NCBI GenBank assembly: GCA_964417555.1
Contig: CAYQIM010000036.1
Span: 1 to 10,937, forward strand
Direction of reading: 5' to 3'
DNA length: 10,937 bases
Origin: CAYQIM01 sp964417555
Lineage (GTDB): Bacteria; Pseudomonadota; Gammaproteobacteria; Diplorickettsiales; Diplorickettsiaceae
Part shown: one piece after another, positions 5,701-10,937 of the stretch
How the letters are laid out: each line of letters starts with the position of its first letter
Numbering within the stretch: the stretch's first letter is position 1
The notes under the pieces: generated by a model
Databases searched by the model: none
What the model was told of the DNA's origin: nothing
Seen by the model: only the letters and a program-made list of their open reading frames with translations
Translations under genes and position numbers: made by a program

Positions 5701-8700
5701 AGATTTGCAGGGCGACCCTAGCTTTCAGGATCTTTTACTTAAGAATAAAGAAATGATACTTAATGCTTACCAGCATCAAGATTTGCCCTTTGAAAACGTT
5801 ATTTCTGCTTTAAATCCAACTCGTGGAAAAGGAGAGAATCCCCTTGCGAGTATCATGTTTATTTTTCAAAACTATCCTGTTGTTGCTTTGCAACTACCTG
5901 GAGTTAGTTGTCAGCGCATATTAACTGATAATGAATCCTTACTATTAGCGGATTATGAAAGTGCAAAAGTAGATTTATCTTTGTATCTGCAAGAAACAAC
6001 AAAAGGTTTACAAGCTCTTTTTGAATATAATACGCAATTATTTCACCGAACGACTATTGAGAGGCTTATTACACAATTTCAAAACTTATTACAAATAATA
6101 TCAGCTACGCCTTCTTTAAAAATATCAAAAATAGTTTTATTAGATGAAATGGAACGAGACCAATTATCAATGGGTTTGAGTGCAAAAAAGAAAGACTATC
6201 CGATTCATTTATCTTTATGCACCTTATTACAACAACAATTTGCAAGAGTACCTAACAAGACTGCATTGAGTTTTGCAGGACAAATGCTTACCTATAGGCA
6301 ATTAAACGAGACGGCAAATCAATTGGCGTCGCATTTACTGGCATTAGGATTACGACGACAAGAAGTGGTCGGTATCTATTTGGAGAGAAGTTTTGAGTTA
6401 ATGATTGGTTTATTGGCCTTATGGAAGGTAGGTGCTATACCCGTTTGTATCGACCCAAATTATCCTAAAGGCCGAGTTCAATTTATTATAAATGATTGTC
6501 AAGCCGTATTATTGCTAACGCAAAGTAGCTTTCATAACGATTTAACAATAAAGCTAAATCAGGGCAACGGGTCAGCTAATGTTAATAATAATTTATCTAT
6601 TGTGGATCTTGATAAGGAATGGCCAGCGGTCACACAGCAAGCTAAAAAAAATTTAACACTAACCACTTCATCAGAAGACGTTCTATATATTATTTATACT
6701 TCTGGTTCAACAGGCCATCCTAAAGGTGTACCTATTACACAGCAAGGAGTTATCAATATGGCTTATGCCCAGATTGATGAATTAGGACTACAGGCTAGTG
6801 ATCGTATTTTACAATTTGCGCGGTTCACCTTTGATGCTTTTTTCTGGGAAACATTAGGGGCCTGGTTGGCTAGTGCTCAGTTATGCTTAGTGACAAGTGA
6901 AATTAAGTTAGTAGGTCACAATCTGTTGCAAATCCTAAAAACTGAACGTATTACGGTTGCGACACTGACTCCTTCTGTTGTAGAAACGATTCCCGAAGGG
7001 GCCGTGTTACCCCATTTAAGATATTTAGTGTTGGCAGGAGAGGCTGCTTCACTATCACTCGTCGAGAAATGGAGTCGGCAGAGCCAAGTAATTAATGCCT
7101 ATGGTCCTACTGAAGCGAGCATTTGCTCTTCATTAGAAAAGGTTGATTTAGCAAATGGTAAATTAGGAATAGGAAGACCACTTGCGAATGTAGAAATTTA
7201 TGTTTTAGACGCTCATTTTGAGCTTGTTCCTGTCGGTACGTCAGGCGAAATATACTTAGGTGGAGTGGGTGTAGCACGTGGCTATTTAAATCAGCCAGAA
7301 TTAACACAAAAAAGTTTTTTGCGAATTTCATTAAATGGCAAATTAAAACGACTTTATAAAACGGGTGATAGAGGACGGTGGCTAATCGACGGGCGACTTG
7401 AATATCTGGGAAGGATAGAAAATGATCAGCAAATCAAGTTACGTGGATTACGTATTGAAAAAGAAGAAATAAAACAGCACATACTTAAACATCCTGCCAT
7501 TGCTAATGCGGCAGTAATTGTTAATGAACAACATTTGGTGGCCTATCTGGTTGTCAAACCGTCTATTTATTCCGAAAAGAATACTTATCTTTTACACATA
7601 AAAGATCAAACCCAACAATGGCAAAAATTATATGACCATCTTTATCAACGATTAGACGTTACTAGGCCAATTAATTTTAATTGTTTAGGTTGGAATAGCT
7701 CTTACACTAAGAAACCTTTTTTAGAGGAAGAAATGCAAGAATGGATCGATACAACCGTTCAAAGAATAATGACGCTTAAACCAAAACGCGTGTTGGAAAT
7801 CGGTTGTGGCGCGGGCTTATTAATGACACGGATAGCACCCCATTGTGATTTTTATATGGCTACTGATTTTTCGACTGCAGCTATTAATTATCTGGCAAAA
7901 TTAAAGGATGCTTTAAATCTACAACGAGTGCGAGTATTACAACGTTTCGCGGATGATTTCGGCGAAAATGAAAAGGACTCTTATGACGTTATTATTATTA
8001 ATTCTGTTATCCAATACTTTCCAGATATTGAGCAGCTTATTTTAGTAATGGAAAGGGCGATTGTTTGCTTACAACCAGGAGGTAAATTATTTATTGGCGA
8101 TATCCGAAGTTTAGCCCATCTGGAAATGTTTCATCATAAGCTTATGCAACCCGCTACGAAGAATAAACAAACATTAGCGATAAAACTGGCTGAAAACATC
8201 GATCATGAAGAAGAGTTGCTTGTGCAGGCTAATTTCTTTGAGGAGTTTGCAGAAAATCATGTATTCCTTGACTGTGCTATTACTCAGTTACGTCGTGGCA
8301 AAAACATTAATGAAATGACTCAATTTCGCTATGATGCAATTCTTTATAAGAAAGGGCCTAATCCCATTCCTAGATTACAGATCGATTGGTTAAAATGGGG
8401 TGAAGCATTTACTACGCTAGAAACTATGAAAAAACACTTAGTTAATCAATCTCCCCAGTATTTAGCTATTCAAGGTATTCCAAATGCTCGATTATTGATT
8501 TCGACTGAAAAGATAGATGAAATGCCAATGTATCAAGCAGAAAACCCAGAAGTCTTATTCCATTTAGCGGAAACATTAGCTTATCAAGTATTAATTAGTT
8601 GGTCTAAACAAGATCCGGTAAACCTTTTCGATATTGTTTTTTATCGTAGTGATCAATTAGCCCATATCTTCGAACACGTTCATATTCGGGAAAATCAACT

Positions 8701-9973
8701 TAATCAGGAAGATTGGTTGCACTATGCGAATCAACCACAAAAAAACAAAATTAAACAAGTAATTTTAATTGACTTAAAGAAAAAAATTAAGGAAGTTGTT
8801 CCAGATTACATGGTTCCTGCTAATTGGCATTTTATTAAAGAAATGCCTTTAACTTTACATGGAAAAACAGATGAAAAACTATTACAAAGCCTCGATTTAA
8901 AAAAAGAGTGTTATATTCTTGATTTATCGAGTACTGATATTGAAAAAAGGCTAAGCTTGCTATGGAAGTCCTGTTTAAATACAGATAGATTAGGTACTAA
9001 TACTAATTTTTTTGACATAGGTGGAGAATCTTTACGCGCTGTTGAATTAATTTCTATAATAAATGAAGCTTTCCGCATAAACCTGCCTATAAACGTACTT
9101 ATTGATGCACCAACGATTAAAAAGTTAGCGCCTAAGGTTGAAAATCAACTTAAACAAGCAAAAATCATCGAAGCTTCAATAAACTCAGTTGTTTTATTAA
9201 AAGAATCTTCAAATGGATTACCTTTATTTCTTATTCCTGGTGTAGGCGGTACCGTATTCTGTTATGAAAAATTAATAAAGAACTTAACCTTTTCCGGCCC
9301 CTGTTACGCAATACAAGATCCAAGTATTACTTTGGAAAAGATACTTTTTTCAAGTCTTGAGGAAATGGCTGCTTGTTATATTAAGCTCATCAAAACCATT
9401 CAACTTAAAGGTCCTTATAAAATAGCGGGGCATTCTTTTGGCGGTATGGTAGCGGTTGAAATAGCACGGCAATTGCAGCAATCAGGAGACGATATACAAT
9501 TAGTAGCGTTATTCGATACATGGGCCAGTACGAGAAGTAAAGATAAATTAAATGTGCAGGTTAAAGAAACGCTTACAAAACAATACAAAACAGAAAAACA
9601 GAATGAATACAGTGCTCAGTTTTTTCAATCAAAACCTATTATCGATTTATCTTTTTGGATAAAGCTTGGTCAACATCGTATGGGTTTAGGCTTAAACTAT
9701 CAGGTACCTTCAGCTTTAGCTTTTCCTCTCGTTTTATTTAAAGCAGAAGAAAGTATAGGTAAGGCATTGAATAATCAAGACTCTCCTACTAATTATTGGG
9801 ATCGTTATTCCTCCAATCTTCAAGTATATAATGTCCGCGGATATCACGAGTCTATGTTAAGATGTCCGTTTGTTAAAACTACTGCCATTTTATTTGACAG
9901 GTGTTTGGATGTTGACTGCAAGCAAGAACGGGAAAGTATATGTTTAAGTAGTAAATATTCAATGCATTGTTAG
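2735..9973 (+). CDS. FkbH-PCP-C-A(N-MT)-PCP-TE nonribosomal peptide synthetase
   Basis: A 2412-aa cytosolic assembly line with all active sites intact. FkbH-like loading domain ~1-520: N-terminal SFTADP block, HAD motif D201-C-D203-N-T205, FIDDN with D303/D304, and a GNAT-like tail with SCEVLGRG from 465. This family turns 1,3-bisphosphoglycerate into a glyceryl thioester. Carrier 1 ~600-680 (GGDS, S640). Condensation ~696-1140 (HHIIHDG, H828 catalytic). Adenylation from ~1161: A3 YTSGSTGHPKG at 1321, A5 at 1456, A8 at 1559-1580, A9 at 2022-2028, A10 Lys2044. An N-methyltransferase ~1620-1940 sits between A8 and A9 (SAM motif EIGCGAG from E1688, NSVIQYFP, GDIRS). Carrier 2 ~2055-2130 (GGES, S2099). 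Thioesterase ~2145-2390 (S2234 in GHSFGG, D2261, H2371). Pocket residues D1367, A1368, W1371, T1410, V1432, A1434, A1455, I1463, C1464, K2044 match the Phe code almost exactly. Inferred product: glyceryl-N-methyl-Phe or a close relative. No dehydrogenase that would make hydroxymalonyl is nearby. The next gene is co-transcribed. Confidence 0.95.
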   Translation: MILITASFTADPIIRPLQLFLDLINVESEIRLTPYAQVFQQLLDPCSLFCSNEQGVNILLIRLEDWLPSESEKHNLLIDSLNERIDNFLSTFKNMTNKVKVPLIIVLCRPSSVIYENTLLKKIFIRLEKEFQEIVTHYTGIYFISTKAIDTYYPVKGYHNSYANKIGHIPYTESYFSALAATVARKIHAIFQPTYKVIVLDCDNTLWEGICGEVENIADLKVTETQLALQRFIIEQQKIGMLICLCSKNNEVDVWSVFDKHPGMLIKRHHLASHRINWQEKTINISEVAEQLNLSLNSFIFIDDNSHECRAMQKAHPEVLTIQYKENIIHILQHIWCLDRLNITQEDLQRTTSYQQKVKYLSSNVSSLNQFINDLKLEVSLLPLSSDNPSEVGRLKRAAELTRKVNQFNCTTQRFTDKQLQCLLTGSQTCLVIHIKDKEKNYGLKGVLIYELKEEALEISNFLLSCEVLGRGAEHHILNEIGCLAKEHDVLLIKFQFISSDRNEPAEAFLTSVCGPAVKTDNGVFFNISTEKACSVNYEMTQQFVTAKKVKEIRKEINRKKVVIEKKDCIDYLRIAHDFSTVEQILYFLKNNNHRSFFTDSVLIAAKTPLEAELIVLWEESLNISNLSCGDNFTQLGGDSIKATLVLGKIYSIYNTELQISDLLNSTISKLATLIEEKEKNPTLLQQTTLQKREGELYPLSFAQQRLWFLDQLEPNRSLYNMFVVFELKGNLSQELLKQTFLVLLERHESLRTCFFNQEGKSYQTVLAYNPELLRFSWDSMLNLSKKNLRELAHKEAQHVFQLNNAPLLRIRVLENGHQYILMINMHHIIHDGWSFHVFCKELMEIYSALVEKQPIDLVKKKWDYIDFSHWQRNFLNVARQEQLLSYWTEQLADFVPTKLPSDYTSLNRGYAGDRIAFSISKKTLTTIRKISQANQTTLFTTLFSAFSILISQYTSQKDLVIGTPISGRHYPNLETMIGFFVNILILRADLQGDPSFQDLLLKNKEMILNAYQHQDLPFENVISALNPTRGKGENPLASIMFIFQNYPVVALQLPGVSCQRILTDNESLLLADYESAKVDLSLYLQETTKGLQALFEYNTQLFHRTTIERLITQFQNLLQIISATPSLKISKIVLLDEMERDQLSMGLSAKKKDYPIHLSLCTLLQQQFARVPNKTALSFAGQMLTYRQLNETANQLASHLLALGLRRQEVVGIYLERSFELMIGLLALWKVGAIPVCIDPNYPKGRVQFIINDCQAVLLLTQSSFHNDLTIKLNQGNGSANVNNNLSIVDLDKEWPAVTQQAKKNLTLTTSSEDVLYIIYTSGSTGHPKGVPITQQGVINMAYAQIDELGLQASDRILQFARFTFDAFFWETLGAWLASAQLCLVTSEIKLVGHNLLQILKTERITVATLTPSVVETIPEGAVLPHLRYLVLAGEAASLSLVEKWSRQSQVINAYGPTEASICSSLEKVDLANGKLGIGRPLANVEIYVLDAHFELVPVGTSGEIYLGGVGVARGYLNQPELTQKSFLRISLNGKLKRLYKTGDRGRWLIDGRLEYLGRIENDQQIKLRGLRIEKEEIKQHILKHPAIANAAVIVNEQHLVAYLVVKPSIYSEKNTYLLHIKDQTQQWQKLYDHLYQRLDVTRPINFNCLGWNSSYTKKPFLEEEMQEWIDTTVQRIMTLKPKRVLEIGCGAGLLMTRIAPHCDFYMATDFSTAAINYLAKLKDALNLQRVRVLQRFADDFGENEKDSYDVIIINSVIQYFPDIEQLILVMERAIVCLQPGGKLFIGDIRSLAHLEMFHHKLMQPATKNKQTLAIKLAENIDHEEELLVQANFFEEFAENHVFLDCAITQLRRGKNINEMTQFRYDAILYKKGPNPIPRLQIDWLKWGEAFTTLETMKKHLVNQSPQYLAIQGIPNARLLISTEKIDEMPMYQAENPEVLFHLAETLAYQVLISWSKQDPVNLFDIVFYRSDQLAHIFEHVHIRENQLNQEDWLHYANQPQKNKIKQVILIDLKKKIKEVVPDYMVPANWHFIKEMPLTLHGKTDEKLLQSLDLKKECYILDLSSTDIEKRLSLLWKSCLNTDRLGTNTNFFDIGGESLRAVELISIINEAFRINLPINVLIDAPTIKKLAPKVENQLKQAKIIEASINSVVLLKESSNGLPLFLIPGVGGTVFCYEKLIKNLTFSGPCYAIQDPSITLEKILFSSLEEMAACYIKLIKTIQLKGPYKIAGHSFGGMVAVEIARQLQQSGDDIQLVALFDTWASTRSKDKLNVQVKETLTKQYKTEKQNEYSAQFFQSKPIIDLSFWIKLGQHRMGLGLNYQVPSALAFPLVLFKAEESIGKALNNQDSPTNYWDRYSSNLQVYNVRGYHESMLRCPFVKTTAILFDRCLDVDCKQERESICLSSKYSMHC

Positions 9974-9984
9974 GAATCTCATCT
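9972..9984 (+). promoter_or_regulatory. Kinase ribosome binding site overlapping the synthetase stop
   Basis: AGGA at 9972-9975 overlaps the TAG stop (9971-9973) and lies nine bases before ATG 9985. This fixes the kinase start and shows translational linkage with the synthetase. Confidence 0.75.
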
Positions 9985-10937
9985 ATGTTAAATTTTTCCA
10001 AAGAAAAGTTCGATCAATTAGTTTTAGGTGTTTATTGGAAAGATAAAAGAGGTTATTACCTAGATTGTAATCTTTACTTTTCTCGATTACTAGGTGTAGA
10101 TTCAGTAAATTTTATTATTGGAAAAACAGATGAAAGTTTAAATTACAAAATAATCTATCAAAATGTTTTAAATACAGTAACTACTGCTAATATTATTGAA
10201 AAAACTATTGTTGGCTTTGATGAAATTAAAAGATATTTGCTCATTCATGAGTTGAACTTAGCTTACTCAGATAACACTGAAAAGGTGAAAATGGGTTTAG
10301 TTATGGAAATTACGTCTGTTAAAGAAAATTTTTTAAACTTAAAAAAAGAGAATAAAAAAACCAAAAACTATTTAGAAAATATCATAACAAATATGCCAGG
10401 TAGTGTTTACTGGAAGAATGAAGAAGATGTGTATTTAGGCTGCAACGATTATGTTGCTAAAATAGCAGGTGTAGCTTCTACAAAAGAGGTTATTGGGAAA
10501 ACAGATTACGATTTTTCTTGGCGAGATGAGGCGCCAGCTATTTTAAAAACAGAACGTGAAGTGATGGAAAGTAAAAAACCTAGAGAATTAGAAATTTCTG
10601 GTCAATTAGCAGATGGAACAAAAGCTACCTTCTTAGTTATTAAGACGCCATTATACAATGAGAGGAAAAAAGTTACGGGTATTCTAGCTACTTCCTTAGA
10701 TATAACTCAAAGAAAAAAATTGGAAGAAAATTTGAAAGCTGCTTTAAAAAAAGCTGAAGTAGCGAATCAGGCAAAGACCGAATTCCTTGAAAACATGCGC
10801 CATGATATCCGTACGCCGTTAAGCGGAATAGTAGGTTGTGCGCAGTTGATCCAAATGCAAGCAAATAATCCTAAAAAAGTTGCTGAATATGCCGAGGACT
10901 TGGTTCAATCCAGTGACGCTTTATTAGCGCTTCTAAA
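9985..10937 (+). CDS. PAS-PAS sensor histidine kinase, N-terminal part, cut by the right edge
   Basis: Open from ATG 9985 to the window end (317 codons, no stop). The protein has no signal peptide or membrane segments, so sensing is probably cytoplasmic. PAS domain 1 spans ~12-110 and PAS domain 2 ~135-242. They look like a tandem duplication: both have a VYWK block (16-19, 141-144), a (D/G)CN (27-29, 152-154) and IGKTD (45-49, 170-174). PAS 2 ends in the classic DITQRKKLEE tail, followed by a coiled-coil helix to ~268 and the dimerisation/phosphoacceptor helix with MRHDIRTPLSG, where H273 is the phosphorylation site. The ATPase domain and any receiver domain lie beyond the edge. Only 11 bases separate it from the synthetase, so the two are one operon. 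It may sense the synthetase product or a cofactor that controls it. The H-box style is common in Legionella-type orphan kinases. Confidence 0.9.
   Translation, partial: MLNFSKEKFDQLVLGVYWKDKRGYYLDCNLYFSRLLGVDSVNFIIGKTDESLNYKIIYQNVLNTVTTANIIEKTIVGFDEIKRYLLIHELNLAYSDNTEKVKMGLVMEITSVKENFLNLKKENKKTKNYLENIITNMPGSVYWKNEEDVYLGCNDYVAKIAGVASTKEVIGKTDYDFSWRDEAPAILKTEREVMESKKPRELEISGQLADGTKATFLVIKTPLYNERKKVTGILATSLDITQRKKLEENLKAALKKAEVANQAKTEFLENMRHDIRTPLSGIVGCAQLIQMQANNPKKVAEYAEDLVQSSDALLALL

Noticed and set aside
4826..6160. Epimerisation rather than condensation domain
   Set aside because: It precedes the adenylation domain, follows a carrier protein, and has standard condensation landmarks, including SFAQQRLWFL and HHIIHDG.
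7107..7331. Minus-strand 74-codon frame
   Set aside because: It is antisense to the adenylation domain core motifs, with no start signal.

Overview
The window is AT-rich (coding DNA looks roughly one-third G+C), and every protein gene I can support is on the + strand. The protein style suggests a host-associated gammaproteobacterium, most plausibly in the Legionellales (Legionella, Rickettsiella or Diplorickettsia-like). The clues are the low-GC codon use, a double-PAS histidine kinase with the H-box MRHDIRTPLSG, and a compact FkbH/NRPS gene. This placement is inference from recognition, not from a search.

Layout. Positions 1-110 hold the end of an open frame that enters from the left (uncertain). 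Positions 211-1531 form a two-gene operon. The first gene encodes a 318-aa protein with the strand pattern of aerolysin/ETX-MTX2 beta-pore-forming proteins but no signal peptide. The second encodes an unrecognised 112-aa hydrophilic protein. Positions 1532-2017 are a gene-free stretch dense in inverted repeats: a likely terminator, two related CACAGGC hairpins, several other palindromes, and on the minus strand the 3' end of a tRNA gene (T-arm, acceptor strand and CCA). The tRNA piece looks like an integration scar. Positions 2018-2440 encode an orphan 140-aa protein. Positions 2441-2734 are a palindrome-rich leader with a candidate promoter.

The main gene, 2735-9973, encodes a 2412-aa single-chain assembly line: FkbH-like glyceryl loading/HAD domain, carrier protein, condensation, adenylation with an N-methyltransferase embedded between core motifs A8 and A9, second carrier protein, thioesterase. 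All diagnostic active-site residues are present. The adenylation pocket reads D-A-W-T-V-A-A-I-C-K, very close to the classical phenylalanine code. The simplest predicted product is a D-glyceryl unit amide-linked to N-methyl-phenylalanine (or a close aromatic), released by the thioesterase. This is inferred and untested.

Eleven bases after the synthetase stop, with its Shine-Dalgarno overlapping that stop, begins a soluble PAS-PAS histidine kinase that runs off the right edge. A self-contained small-molecule synthetase co-transcribed with a sensor kinase suggests a signal-and-sensor or product-responsive circuit. This is the most interesting candidate system in the window. The tRNA scar and the upstream toxin-like gene suggest it sits in accessory DNA.
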